Counted from the first letter of the stretch, positions 12,791-24,576 are shown. The stretch: 64,000 nt of DNA from Citrus sinensis (GCF_022201045.2 NC_068562.1:5996001-6060000), one strand, 5' to 3'. Translations and numbers: made by a program. The notes: generated by a model from the letters alone, not told the origin.

Positions 12791-13835
12791 GGTGGCATAA
12801 GGTATTTTCCCTCGGTACAGTGTGATGAGATATTTACGCTATACCGTATTAAACGGTAAACTAGAGAGTTTACTGTTACGGGCTATTGGGCTTATTGCCG
12901 TGGCATCATAATTACTCTTGAAATCTACAGTAAATCTCTTTCCCCTCGTTCTGTGTATTGTATATTTGTATTATTAATGTTATTATAATTAACAGTAAGT
13001 CACTTATTTTTCGAAATTCGGAATCACAGTAAATATATGTCATCCCTTGATTAATCGTCAACACCAACATAAGATACAGAAGCATGCACATAAAAAATAA
13101 TATGATTTGTGAAGAAGATCTGAAATTTAGCTTCACAATTTATTATCTCACCACTCCTATAAATAGCTAGAAATTGGAATGACTAACATTGAAAAATAAG
13201 GTAAATTAATATGCGAATTCAAAGCATAATTTATTCTAATATAATGAGCAATAAGAAGGAAATAAAATATTCTTTATAGGAAAATTTTTTATATGGTACG
13301 AATATTAGCTTTAAAGCATACACGGTCACCCGTAACCTTTTAACGACAAACGCAATAATTCCTTGTAAATAGATGTCACAACTAAAATTAAAATACAACA
13401 ATCCAAACCAATCAAATTTCCAATTAAATAACTAAAAGTTTTCGCAACGATTCAGTACACGAGATTAAATAAATTAAATATGAGTATAAAAAGAGAATTA
13501 ATCACCAAAATTCTATTTCTATACCCCTTTATCTGCGAAAGAAAAAATGCTTTTCATTTTTCAAGTTGTTGAAGTTAGTTGTTTGGAATTTTTTTTTTTT
13601 TTGAATACGAATTAAGTCAAAAATACTATTTCTTAAAATCTTTTAAAAAAAATCTTTATCGTTGAAATCGAAGCGGGCTTGGGTTGGGCTTTAATGGGGA
13701 TGATGTATCAAGAAATTAATTGTACGGTTCTTTTCACTTCAAGCCCCGGGCCTGGCCTGGCAGTTCTGCATCTCCCTGAACTTAAAACCCTACAAGAAAC
13801 AGAACAGAAACTGCTCCCGCCGGCTGAACTCAATC
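12790..13835. promoter_or_regulatory. Head-to-head intergenic region between HDC1 and the SET gene
   Basis: About 1 kb separates the two divergent genes. It is AT-rich with no coding potential. TGGGCT site II-like motifs occur near both ends (12887-12892 and 13685-13690). These motifs are common in promoters of housekeeping plant genes, so each gene probably has its own proximal promoter. Shared regulation is possible but not shown. Confidence 0.5.
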
Positions 13836-16515
13836 ATGGCTTCCAGGTAAAACCTGAACACTGTCACATTTTTAAGAAATATGTATTTGTGTCTACTGAA
13901 AGTTTTTGTTTTTAAAAAAAAATTGTATCGTGCTTTTATGTGGTATGTTTAGGCGAGTAAGAGCGTTCAAGCGTTGGATGAGATCACAAGGCTTGGAATA
14001 CAGCGACGCACTCGATTTCAAAGATGACCCGGAACAGGGAATTTCTGTTATAGCATTAGGTGATTTGAAGGAAGGCGATTTGGTGGCTACTATACCAAAG
14101 AGCGCATGCCTCACTGTTAAGACCAGTGGGGCAAGTGACATTATCGAGTCAGCTGGTTTGGGAGGTAGTTTAGGCTTGGCATTTGCTCTTATGTATGAAA
14201 AGAGCTTAGGTGAGGATTCTCCCTGGGCCGGGTATCTCCAGCTCTTGCCTCAACAAGAGTGCGTTCCTTGTGTTTGGTCACTTGAAGAAGTGGATTCTCT
14301 TCTTTCCGGCACTGAGCTTCACGAGGTAGTTTAATTAATGTCTGATGCCTTTGTTAAATTGTGGAAATTGAAATGGCTGCTTTATAATATAATATAAGGG
14401 GTTTTGAGCATTTCTTGCTTTTTCTGTAGGCAGATAGTGAAAGAAGACAAAGGTCTTATTTTTGAGGACTGGAAACAAAATATTTTACCCCTTCTGGATT
14501 TGAATTCAGCTAATGTGAAGCTTAATCCAGACTATTTTGGTGTTGAACATTACTTTGCTGCAAAAAGCCTTGTTGCTTCTCGATCTTTCCAAATTGATGA
14601 TTTCCATGGATCTGGGATGGTCCCTTTGGCAGACCTGTAAGTATAAATTCTCTCTTGGCATTGGTTTCTCTCAGAATTTCATCTGTGTTATTGGTTCAGA
14701 TATTTTTGGGTCAATGGTCAGTTAACAATGAATTGATAGCTTATACACTGAATATGTAGATGTTGACATCGTTTCTGATAGTAATGGTAGTGCAGACCTT
14801 AAAATAACTGATTTGAAACTCTTTTGCAAAGGTGTCAGCTTGCCAAGTGTCTCACCGTGCAGATCAACAAGATAGGTTTCAGTTCTATGAGGTGTCACAG
14901 GTTCATCAGTTTCATCTATTTTAGCTTAATCTCATATTCAAAATAGACATATTCTTGTAGGCCTTCTTATCTTCTCTAGGACCTAATTATATCTTCTTCT
15001 TTCTCCTCATTATTCCTGGTTGTCATAGCAATTTGTTTTAAGTTGCCAATCTTGGTCCATTTTTATCTTGTCTTCAAAATTCCATGCATTTACCAGTCCT
15101 TTTATTTAACCATATCTATTAATTTATAATGGTCTTGAAGTTTCTCTTCCAATAGTTTGAAACTACTGAACATTACACTTTGCTGCTTATGCTTACCCTG
15201 AATTTTACCCATTCTTTCTCGATGTATTAACTCTTCTTATGTGACACATCCTCTGTTATGCAGCTTTAACCATAAAACTGGGGCCGAGGATGTACACTTC
15301 ACCTCTGTATCTTCACATTGTCAATCTGACAGTGATGCTGACAATGATGATCATGTGGTTGCCAATTCTGATGATAATGAACCATCAACTGAACATCCTC
15401 ACGTGGATGGAGAAGAATCTTCTGCTCCTTCCAATGGGAAGAGTTCTTTGGGTGGAAGTGACTTGGAATCTTCGGCTTTGGAGGATGTCCCAACAGTGTT
15501 GCAAATGATCATGGTGAAAGATGTTAGAGCTGGAGCTGAGGTTAGTGTGTGCTATTTTACAGGTATCCTAGCATTGTTTTCTTCATCCTTGTTATTGGTT
15601 GTCCTAGTCAAAAGGATTGAAAGATGATGTACATTTGATTGATTTCTTTGGATTTATTACTTCAACATGCTTTCATTTGTTTGAGTTGTGCATTATTCAT
15701 TGCCTTTTGTTTTCAATTTGCAAAGTGGACAAGGATGGCTAGAATGCTAAGAAGGTGTGGAGTTCTTTTTTCTTTTTTTTTCTCAGTTTCTATTCGTTCT
15801 TATAAATGTATTCTTCTCTTAGGTCTTCAATACATATGGGTTGATAGGAAATGCTGCACTGCTCCACAGATATGGGTTCACAGAGCCAGACAATCAATTT
15901 GACATTGTGAACATTGATATGGAACTGGTGCTTAAATGGAGTTCATCTTTATTTTCTAGCCGGTATATTAGAGCAAGGCTATCCTTGTGGAGAAAATTAG
16001 GTTACTCTGCATGTCAAAGCCAGAACTCTGAATATTTTGAGATAACTTCTGATGGAATGCCCCAAATTGAGCTGCTTATATTGTTATACATCATGTTACT
16101 AACTGAAAATGTATATCATAAGCTGGATCTTAAGTTATCGACTACGGAGAGTTACGATGAAGCCTTATGCATAATTTTGTCTGAGAAAAACAATATTCAA
16201 TTGGGAAAAGGTTCGGAGATGAGCGAAGAACAATTGCTAACTGAAAGTGTTTGCAATGCCATCTCTTCACTTGCAGACATGCGGGAGAGTTTATATCCCT
16301 CAAATTCAAAAGAAGATGATATTGAACTCTTGAGAAGTTGTTCAATACGGGATAGGAAGCTGTACCATTCTTTGTCGCTGCGTGTAAGTGAGAGAAAGAT
16401 TCTAGAGAAGTTGAGAACTTATGCAGCTACTCATATGCTGTCAATTAGAAATGCTAAGAGAGGCCCGACTGGAAAGAGATTGAAGAGGAACGGGCTGCAA
16501 CATTCTTTCCTCTAA
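13836..16515 (+). CDS. SET-domain protein lysine methyltransferase (SETD6/Rubisco LSMT type)
   Basis: Five exons fit: 13836-13846, 13953-14325, 14434-14636, 15264-15540 and 15823-16515, giving 518 residues. The first exon holds only ATG and eight more bases. SET landmarks are visible: GDLVATIPKSACL early in the fold, the split-SET motif PLADLFNHK, and FNTYGLIGNAALLHRYGF, which carries the Asn and Tyr of the AdoMet and catalytic site. A C-terminal helical region follows, as in the Rubisco LSMT substrate-binding domain. A Ser/Asp/Glu-rich insert of about 60 residues (exon 15264-15540) sits between NHK and the VLQMIMVKDV strand. The substrate cannot be told from sequence. Exon 3 has two candidate acceptors four bases apart, and only ATAGTG at 14434 keeps the frame. 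Confidence 0.9.
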
Positions 16516-17392
16516 TTTTTGCTTCACCGTACAGGTTTCCCTTTTCTTTTTACAATTTTGTGAGGAAAATCACATGTTCGGACTTCGGAGCCCCTTTTTG
16601 CCACATAATTTTACCCAGTTGTATCAGCAACCCCAAAATGTGCCGCAAGGTAATCGATATGTTGTTGAATCTACCACTGAATTTTATTTTATTTTATTTA
16701 AATGATGACAATTACTGTAGCGACGCCGTCGTTTTATTTTCATATGCCTCATTTTTGTAGGTGACCCTATTTAGTTGAATTTTATTCTTATTAAATTTCT
16801 ACGCACCATTTATGCATCTAACAAATGTTTATAGCCAATATCTATGTTTATATTGATGTTTTCTCCCTACTCCATGGGGATGCTTGACTTTAATCAGAAT
16901 AAAACGTGTGAATTACGTGCATCATCTAGAATTCTGGCCCAAAATATTAAACTTGTTGAACCGCATCAATTATGATGAATATGCCCTCTAAATATGCAAT
17001 TCTATTGCAGTAAAAAAAATCAGCGAAAAATCAATAAAAGAATCAGCTTCATAAAAAGCACATAAATTGATTATTTTTGAATTTTTTTTTTATTTTAAAA
17101 AATTTCATGCTACTCTTATTTTAATTCAAACAATAAAAAAAAGAAGAAGTTGGTTGGATGATTTTTGTCTTCTTTAATAAAAATAAAAATAAAAATAAAT
17201 TAAGGTTTTTAAAAATATTTGGGTGATTTGAGTAAAAGAAACCGATAAAGCTCTTCTTAAGTCATTAAATGCTATGGGATGCATAGCAAGTAGTCAAGTA
17301 CCTTAGCAGCGCAGGAATCGGTTAACTAACACATGGCTTTTTAAAGGATTATGATGTGGCCAAGAAGGAAAAAATACGAATACATGCTGGAG
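16516..17392. other. Spacer, no gene seen
   Basis: This is the SET gene 3' UTR and AT-rich intergenic DNA, with short A/T runs and an AAAAT repeat near 17180-17200. I see no coding or structured element before the target duplication of the Mutator-like element at 17393. Confidence 0.5.
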
Positions 17393-17401
17393 AAATAATT
17401 A

Positions 17402-18892
17402 GAGAAATGCTAAAGGTCGGGAACGCTAAGATAATACTGAGAGAAATGACATGTTGTGTTGCCGTTTCGTATTTTCACAGCTCCCCTCAATATGACTAAG
17501 AAAGCGAACCCCCACGTGAAAAAATACTTCAGCTCAAGTCATTTTTGCCAAAAGCTGCCGTTTGACCCCACACTCAAGTCACTTTTGCCAAGTGAATTCT
17601 GCCCCCCCACGTAAAAGTTTGAGTTCTCTCCTTGCTCATGACCAAGCAAAGTTAAGTTTGAGTTCTCTCCTTGCTCCTTCACTCGTTCACTTCTCCTTCG
17701 TTTCTTGTTCACTTATTTGCTCATCACAAACCAAGATAACTTGCTCCCATTAATTTCAAATATTAAACTGCTTTGTTGAGTTCTACAATTTGAAAGTACA
17801 ATTCTTTCAACATTCTAACAGCATCCTAGTTCACAGTTAGATATTAGAAACAAATATTAACATATTTAATGCCAATCTTTATTCCATGAGAACTTAAAAT
17901 ATCCAAAAGAGATGCATCTACCCTACATATCTATTTACACAATAAGTGTCCCTTCAATTCCAACAGAATATACATGCCTCCATCTTAAGATTTCATATGG
18001 CACTGAAATTAAAAATTTCGTCAACTGATAGAAGCCACCACACAATGGCAAAATATATATGTTTATTATCAAAACATAAGGCATCATTTGAGCAAATTAA
18101 AGAGACAACTATTCTCAGCCATTCTTCTTAATATGGGATAGACTTCTTGTATCGTCATATCCACTCTCAGCACCATAGGTTGGTTGTTCCTTATACAATT
18201 GGCGCCCTTTACAATCACTCATTTGAGGGACTTTTGCTCGACACTTTGGGTGGAGCCCTCTCTTTTCTTGTCTCGGGAATGACTGCACGAACAGCCGTGA
18301 TATTTTTCTGCTTTGCTGTGATTAAAACTGTTGATGATCACTCTGGGCTTTGGTTGCCTGGCAATATCTTCCACTTGTTCTTCCAGAACAACACCGCTTA
18401 TCACGATGTCCACCATCAACTTCAGGGCTTGAAGTACAACTATTCTCAGCCATTCTTCTCAATATGGGATAGACTTCTTGGAACTCACATGCCTTACCAT
18501 CTAGTCAAGCTACCTGAAGGAGGTTTTGAGGCTCGGCTAAAGAAAGACTAGATGCTATTAAGACAATTTGACTGTATCGTAAATTAATTATTAAAATAAT
18601 TATCAACAATATAATTACCAAAATAATTGTGGGAGTTGGAGTTCATGTGGGAATGCTGAAGAAGGAGTTGAAAATAGAAAGGAAAAGGAGTTGAGAGGGA
18701 GTGAAGGAGTGCTGGAACAGATCTGTTGAAAGCGAAGAAGGAAGTGGAAGAAGGAAAATGATTTGAAAGTCACATGGGGGACAGATATCTGTTACTCACG
18801 TAGGGGGTGTGGGAGGTGAGAGAACGAAACGGCAGCACAAACTGCCGTTTCTCTCAGCGTTCTCTAAGAGTTCCCGATATTTAGCAGCACTC
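17402..18892. mobile_element. Non-autonomous Mutator-like element carrying a host gene fragment (Pack-MULE)
   Basis: A 1,491-bp element is bounded by a 9-bp target duplication, AAATAATTA, at 17393-17401 and 18893-18901. Both ends start GAG and share terminal inverted repeats of about 75-80 bp. Alignable blocks include TGCTAAA, TCGGGAAC, CTGAGAGAAA and GCCGTTTCGT (left end on the plus strand, right end on the minus strand). A 9-bp duplication with long inverted repeats is diagnostic of the Mutator superfamily. There is no transposase inside. Instead it carries a fragment of a sphingolipid hydroxylase gene (18105-18551) and about 600 bp of unidentified sequence, with a short direct repeat (GAGTTCTCTCCTTGCTC) near 17623 and 17659. 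Confidence 0.88.
18105..18551 (+). pseudogene. Captured fragment of sphinganine C4-monooxygenase (SBH type)
   Basis: From 18150 an uninterrupted frame runs to the stop at 18549-18551 and encodes the C-terminal half (about 133 residues) of a fatty acid hydroxylase-superfamily sphingoid base C4-hydroxylase. The di-iron histidine motifs HSQHH and HDVHH are intact, as is the C-terminal DRLLGTHMPYHL region. The N-terminal half, including the first histidine box and the start codon, is absent. In its place, 18105-18149 is a second copy of 18436-18480. That copy is in a different frame from its partner. The fragment lies inside a Mutator-like element, so it is a captured gene piece and not a working enzyme gene. 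Confidence 0.85.
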
Positions 18893-19011
18893 AAATAATT
18901 ATCGATCAAGATAACTGCAGATAAGATTGGTTAGCTTAGTTGTAAAAGAGAAAAAAAAACATATATAGTATTTTTTATTTTTTTTTGGTAAAAAAGGGGC
19001 TCTAAGCAGAG

Positions 19012-19300
19012 CTAAAGAACAACCGAGCGAGAATGGGCAATCCCATAAGCATCCTTAAACAAAAAGGGGCTAACTCCCAACGGGAGAGTATGGTAAATAG
19101 TAAGACCAAGAGGGATGGAGAAAGCTAGGCTCGCCATATAATCCGCTGCAAAGTTAGCTTCTCTGTAAATATGGGAGACAGAAACTTGCCAATCCATCTT
19201 TAGATAATCCTTGATAGCTCGAATCAGAGAAGCATAGTGATTGATTTCCAATGTTGGCTTGGTCACCAACTGCAGCACACAACGACTATCTACATATATA
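19012..19300 (-). mobile_element. LINE-type RNase H domain fragment
   Basis: The minus strand encodes about 95 residues of the RNase H-like domain found at the C-terminus of plant L1-type LINEs and their domesticated relatives. Recognisable pieces are VDSRCVLQLV, YASLIRAIKDYL, WQVSVSHIYREANFAADYMASLA and PLGVSPFLFKDAYG, which is the usual order. The frame ends in a stop. No reverse transcriptase is nearby, so it is a 5'-truncated remnant. Confidence 0.75.
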
Positions 19301-19692
19301 GTATTTTTTTATTGAGTGGTTGGAGATTAATTTTAATAATGTCGTAACATAATTTACAAGCAAGGTCCTGGGAGAAGGTAAACGCAATAAAATATAAGAT
19401 GTTATATTAGAGAAGAAGAGACACAATCACGTAATTTGATTTTCTTTAGTTTTTGCATGCATCATATGAGTTGGCAAAAGCTCATCTTCTTATTTTACGT
19501 ATTATTTTATAGCAAGTAGAACCAAAAAGTGAAATAGGAGACAATCGATTATAAAATAAATTTTGGAAGATCAAGGCAAGGAGACAAAATATATATATTG
19601 ATTGTTTCTTTGCTTTCGCATCAGCATGACAAAGAAGTGAGAAGCAAAAAATCTAAGAAGGTTGAAGATTTGCAAGCTTAGCTGTGAATGTA

Positions 19693-20712
19693 ATGGAAAC
19701 GTTCTTCATATCACATGGATCGCCCACGTTGCCTATTGACGAATCGTTACAGGTAAGGCATTTTCTCAAGGCTTGGAAAGAGCAAGTGTTTTTGCGAAAA
19801 CCCAATTCGATTCTGGTGATATCTGCACACTGGGAGACCGACGTCCCCACTGTCAATGTCGTTCGCCAAAACGACACCATCTACGATTTCTATGGCTTTC
19901 CAGAGCAACTCTATAAGGTTCAATTACTTTTATTTACTTTAATCTATTTTTGGTATAAAATTGTCAATCTCAGTATTGTTTATTGATTAATCAATTAACT
20001 CTGCCCCTGGTCCTGGGACCAGCTAAAGTATCCAGCTCCAGGAGCTCCTGATTTGGCAAAGAGGGTGAAGGAGCTGCTTAGGACGTCCGGGTTCAATCAT
20101 GTTAAAGAAGACACAAAACGAGGGCTGGACCATGGGGCATGGACTCCACTCATGCTAATGTATCCAGAGGCCAACATCCCGGTTTGCCAGCTATCGCTTC
20201 AGCCCGAAAAGGATGGAACATACCATTACAACGTAGGCAAGGCGCTGGCCCCTCTCAAGGACGAAGGCGTCCTCATTATTGGTTCCGGAAGTGCCACTCA
20301 CAATCTCAAGGCTCTACAATTTGATGGCGATTCGGTTGTCTCCTGGGCGTCAGAATTTGATTGCTGGCTTAAAGATGCTCTCCTTCAAGGAAGGTAATCA
20401 TGTATGTGGAAGTGCTAATGCTTTTAGCGGCGCATCCGCTGATTTCTTCTTCTTCTTCTTTTTGAAAAGAAAAAAAAAAATTTAATTGCTCTATTCTGTT
20501 GATCTTCCTCCAGATATGAGGATGTGAACCACTATGAAGAGAAGGCGCCGTATGGGAAAATGGCTCATCCTTCGCCAGAACACTTTTACCCATTGCATGT
20601 AGCCATGGGTGCCGCGGGCGAAGATGCAAAGGCTGAACAAATTCACCAAAGCTGGCAACTCTGTTCTCTTTCTTGTTCCTCTTACAAATTTACAGCCGCC
20701 ACTGCCAGCTGA
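19693..20712 (+). CDS. LigB-type extradiol ring-cleavage dioxygenase, copy 1 (DODA-like)
   Basis: Three exons, 19693-19917, 20023-20393 and 20514-20712, encode 264 residues, the usual length for plant DODA/LigB proteins. These are non-haem Fe(II) enzymes that open catechol rings. In betalain plants a paralogue makes betalamic acid; outside that lineage the substrate is unsettled. Putative metal ligands are His8 in SHGSP, His46 in SAHWET and the His of [10 protein letters not shown] near the C-terminus. His112 (LDHGAW) and His168 (GSATHN) are also conserved. The ATG at 19693 is preferred: the ATG at 19688 is followed at once by a stop. It is the first of three tandem copies. The C-terminal tail (KFTAATAS) differs slightly from its sisters. 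Confidence 0.9.
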
Positions 20713-20836
20713 AATTTTGTACTGCACATACTTATGCCATCGAGTTTGCTTCTATTCTCGAATAAAATTAAATCAAATCAAATTCTGGATGAGTTATTGC
20801 CAATGTGTTTTGTGTGTTCATGTGTTGGGAGTAAGA

Positions 20837-21229
20837 CTAATTTTTGTTTGCAAGGGTGCTTTCGGTGCTTCGAGATGCATTGTATGGGACTATATTAGAG
20901 TGCAACAATTCAGAACCATTATTGAATAAATACATCAAATGAGCTGGACAAATTCGCAGCCACATTAAAGGTTCTACAATATTTAATGCCACTTTGACAA
21001 CAGAATGGGCAGTGCCATTACAGAGGGTTGAAGTGTTGCAATATCGCAGCTGATTTAGTTTTTTTAGCATCTCTTGGATACCATCATTGGTCCCAAAGAT
21101 TCCAGTTTTGCTGCATTCCCTTCCAGTCTCCACAAATTCTTGACAATCAATTTCAATTATCAGTGGCACTGGCACACATGCTGCCTTCCCTGCAGTTTCA
21201 AGTCCAATTGGGCTAATCGTTAAGTCCAT
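20837..21229 (-). mobile_element. LINE-type RNase H domain remnant
   Basis: The minus-strand frame of 130 residues contains pieces that fit the LINE RNase H tail: LIIEIDCQEFVETG, IQEMLKKLNQLRYCN, NGTAHSVVKVALN and WLRICPAHLMYLFNN. It starts about 125 bp downstream of dioxygenase copy 1 and runs against it. No other LINE domain is visible, so it is a truncated remnant. The match is by pattern and weaker than that of the fragment at 19.0 kb. Confidence 0.6.
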
Positions 21230-22829
21230 TTATAACGTAACAATGATCAGCTGAAACTGGTTGACGCCCGAGTTCCATCTTTCTAAACCCCTCTCATCAA
21301 TTTTCTCTCAAGACTGGTGCTACTAGCTGTTTTATTAAATTAGAACCCATAATTAATGTTATTAAACCTTCACTCTTGCAATTATAATAGAGGAAATATA
21401 TAATTTAACAAACTCCCTTTGGGCTTTGCCTCTTTCACAAAACTCTTTGCATTTTATTTTTTTTAAATGAGCTTCATTTAGTATAACTATGATTTAGTTA
21501 GTAGAGCTTTTATGAATGAAATTTTTATAAAAAATATTTAGTTATTTAGTCATCAGGTGAGGGTTTTTATTAAAAATTATAATATTATTTTAATGGATAA
21601 ATTTTGTAAAGTTATACTATGAAAAAGTTGAAATAGAATTATTAAATAAGTAAAAAATATTTTAGATATTTTAACATTTTAAATTATCTTTTCAATATGT
21701 ACTTTTAAAAACTAAAAAATTGAGCTTTTGCTATTGTAGATAAAATGGCTTATTTAATTTTCAAAAGTTTTACTAAAAAAAATCAAATAACAACATAATT
21801 TTTTAAGAAAATTAATGGAATTAAATAAGTAGTTACAATAATTAAATAAGTCATATCAAAGAGACATGTATTATTATTTTCACATCTGCAACTCTTAGTG
21901 CTATCATTACTCTCATTTAAATATTATGTTGTAATTATAAGATAAATACTATGTTGTAATTTGAAGACCAAATGATTTATTGTAAAGATTGATGAATTAT
22001 AGCATTCAACAAGAAATTTTTGTAGTCAAATACTCTTCAATGCATAAAGAAGAAAATCTTTGATAGAGAGAATAGGGTGACGGTCCAATTAGAGTTAAAA
22101 ATTTGATCTCTAAGTAAATGTACATTGGACTTAAATAAATAATTACCATTCCAAACTTCTATAACTGAAATAAATACAAATTTGTTGATGATGGGTGGTA
22201 AGACTCCCGGAGAAAAAAAAAAAGAAAAACAGAAAAATAAAGAAAAATAAATTTCATTCGAGTGGTGAATTTAGCCTGTGTCTGGTGAGCACACGGTGGT
22301 TGCTGCCTTGCTGGTGTGTAGTTGGAACTTTGAATCCAACTAATATGTTTTATTTTATTATTTTATTTTAAATTTCATAACTAAAATAATACTTTAACCA
22401 CATCAATTGAGATAATTGGAATTACTGTTGGCATACTCTTGCTCATATGTGAAATCGGATTATATTTATTTAGTTAATTTTAAATACGTGTAAAAAAAAG
22501 AATCTTATTATTCTTTAATGGTTCGAATACCAAAATTACCCTCAAACTATGGACCTGTTCTAACAAATTTAGTTAATAATAAAATCCGCTCACCTAACCT
22601 AAGTTGGCTTCCAGATAAAGCCTAATTAGCCGCTTAGGTGGTGCTGAGGTCATCACCTACGTCTTTCTCCAGTTATTAATACATATCACCTTGCACGAAT
22701 TGAAAATCCCAAACTTTGAATTGCAGAGACTCAAGTTCCTTCCTCCAGCGCTCGCTCATTGAATTTAAGGGGTAGGTGCTCTCTCCTCTAAATCAGTCTT
22801 TGTTTTCGAAAATATATAAATATACATAG
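21230..22829. other. AT-rich spacer between dioxygenase copies 1 and 2
   Basis: No gene is seen. The DNA is strongly AT-rich from 21.4 to 22.6 kb. The part from about 22,700 is likely the promoter and leader of dioxygenase copy 2. Confidence 0.5.
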
Positions 22830-23867
22830 ATGAGTACTGTGAAGAACACGTTCTTCATATCGCATGGATCGCCGACGCTGTCTATTGACGAATCGTTGCC
22901 GGCGAGGCATTTTTTAAAGGCATGGAAAGAGCAAGTTTTTACGCAGAGACCCAATTCAATTCTTGTGATATCCGGTCACTGGGAGACCGACGTTCCCACT
23001 GTCAACGTCGTTCAGCAAAACGATGTCATCTATGATTTCTACAACTTCCCTGAGCAGATGTACAAGGTAAATAGCTTATAAATTCATTTTTTTGGGGAAA
23101 AAAAAAAGTGAAACGAATCAAATGTATTTGTATCTCATATATTCAGTGGTTAAAAAATTGGACTTTAATTTATTGTTACCACCACACCAGCTAAAGTATC
23201 CGGCACCAGGAGCTCCGGAATTGGCAAAGAGAGTAAAGCAACTGCTGACAGAGTCTGGGTTCAATCACGTCAATGAGGACACAAAACGTGGGCTTGATCA
23301 TGGCGCGTGGGTTCCGCTCATGCTAATGTACCCGGAGGCCAATATCCCTGTGTGTCAGCTCTCTGTTCAGACCCGAAAGGATGGAACTCATCACTACAAC
23401 ATGGGCAAGGCTCTAGCGCCTCTCAAGGACGAAGGTGTACTCATTATTGGTTCTGGAAGTGCCACTCACAATCTCAGGGCTCTCCAATTTGATGGTGACT
23501 CTGTTGCTTCATGGGCTTCGGAGTTTGATAACTGGCTTAAAGACGCCCTCCTTCAAGGAAGGTAAGTGTAATAAATTAATTATATATACATACAGAGATG
23601 GCATTACATCGATAAAAGTTAAATTTTTGAATTTATGTAACTGCATGCTTTATTTAATTTGTTGCTACATACAGATATGAGGATGTGAATCACTATGAAC
23701 AGAAGGCACCGTGCGCAAAGAAGGCTCATCCTTGGCCCGACCACTTTTACCCACTGCATGTAGCTATGGGTGCTGCCGGCGAAAATGCAAATGCAGAACT
23801 CATTCACACCAGCTGGCAACTGGGTACTATTTCTTACTCCTCGTACAAGTTTACTGCGGCAGATTAA
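22830..23867 (+). CDS. LigB-type extradiol ring-cleavage dioxygenase, copy 2 (DODA-like)
   Basis: Three exons, 22830-23066, 23191-23561 and 23675-23867, encode 266 residues. The gene structure matches copy 1, and the central exon is exactly 371 bp in all three copies. The motifs SHGSP, SGHWET (where copies 1 and 3 have SAHW), [14 protein letters not shown] and [10 protein letters not shown] are all present. The ATG at 22830 adds three residues before the shared N-terminus. The 3' UTR starts with a CA dinucleotide tract (23883-23917). The protein is probably soluble and active. The substrate is unknown. Confidence 0.92.
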
Positions 23868-23879
23868 AATTTCCAATAC

Positions 23880-23882
<3 letters not shown>

Positions 23883-23917
<35 letters not shown>
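23883..23917. repeat. CA microsatellite in the 3' UTR of dioxygenase copy 2
   Basis: There are about 17 CA units directly after the stop codon region, followed by a short AT run. It is likely length-polymorphic. Confidence 0.95.
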
Positions 23918-23922
<5 letters not shown>

Positions 23923-24094
23923 GCCATTTGGTTGTTTTCATTATCGGTTAGCTCTAGAATTTGAGAATAACTGCGCAACATTATTGTTTTGGTTGGACAT
24001 TTTCTATTTGTCTTCTTTGAAATTGTAAGATTTTTTTCTGGTTCAGAGGCATGCCTATGATATTATGTATTGCGGTTTTTTTTTTTTTTTTTTT

Positions 24095-24576
24095 ACCGCT
24101 GCTTATTGTCTAAAAAGCTGAGAAAACCACGAGGAAACAACATACACATAAAAAAAAAATTAAAGAATTAAAAGGGAAAAAAAGTGCTCTATAAAAGAAA
24201 AAAAAGAAAAGAAAGTGAGCTGCTCCCTCTCTCTCATACAACATACAAGCGAGTTGCTGCTCGTAGATCTCCTCCTCTCCCTCACTCCCTCACGAGCTCA
24301 CTCTTTCAGGAGCTGATGCAGATCTCCTCCTCTCCCTCTCTTCGTCTCCAAACTCAATTCGGGCCTCTCTCTCCATCTCCCTCGGGAGGGAGAGAGGGAA
24401 CAGCTCATTTTCTTCTTTTTTTTTTCCTTTTATAGCAGCGCTTTTTTTTCCTTTTAATTCTTTAATTTTTTTTATCAAGAAAGTTGAGAGCCACTGGTGA
24501 GAGAAATGGCATTACTGAATGTTGTATGCTGCTTCTCTCGCGGTTTTCTCGGTTTTCTAAACAATTAAGCAGCGCT
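24095..24576. mobile_element. Foldback MITE-like element with long inverted repeats
   Basis: The two ends are inverted copies. The left end starts ACCGCTGCTTATTG and continues with GAAAACCACGAGGAAA. The right end reads CGCGGTTTTCTCGGTT and finishes CAATTAAGCAGCGCT. A second inverted block further in pairs TTAAAGAATTAAAAGGG plus a GTGCTCTATAAAAG tail (about 24160-24200) with CTTTTATAGCAGCGC plus CCTTTTAATTCTTTAA (about 24429-24468). The centre is CT-rich. The flanks are T-runs, so no target duplication can be defined and the superfamily is uncertain. Confidence 0.65.

Noticed and set aside
23619-24028. Open frames on both strands around the CA microsatellite after dioxygenase copy 2
   Set aside because: They are driven by the dinucleotide repeat (His-Thr and Cys-Val runs) and overlap the real last exon.
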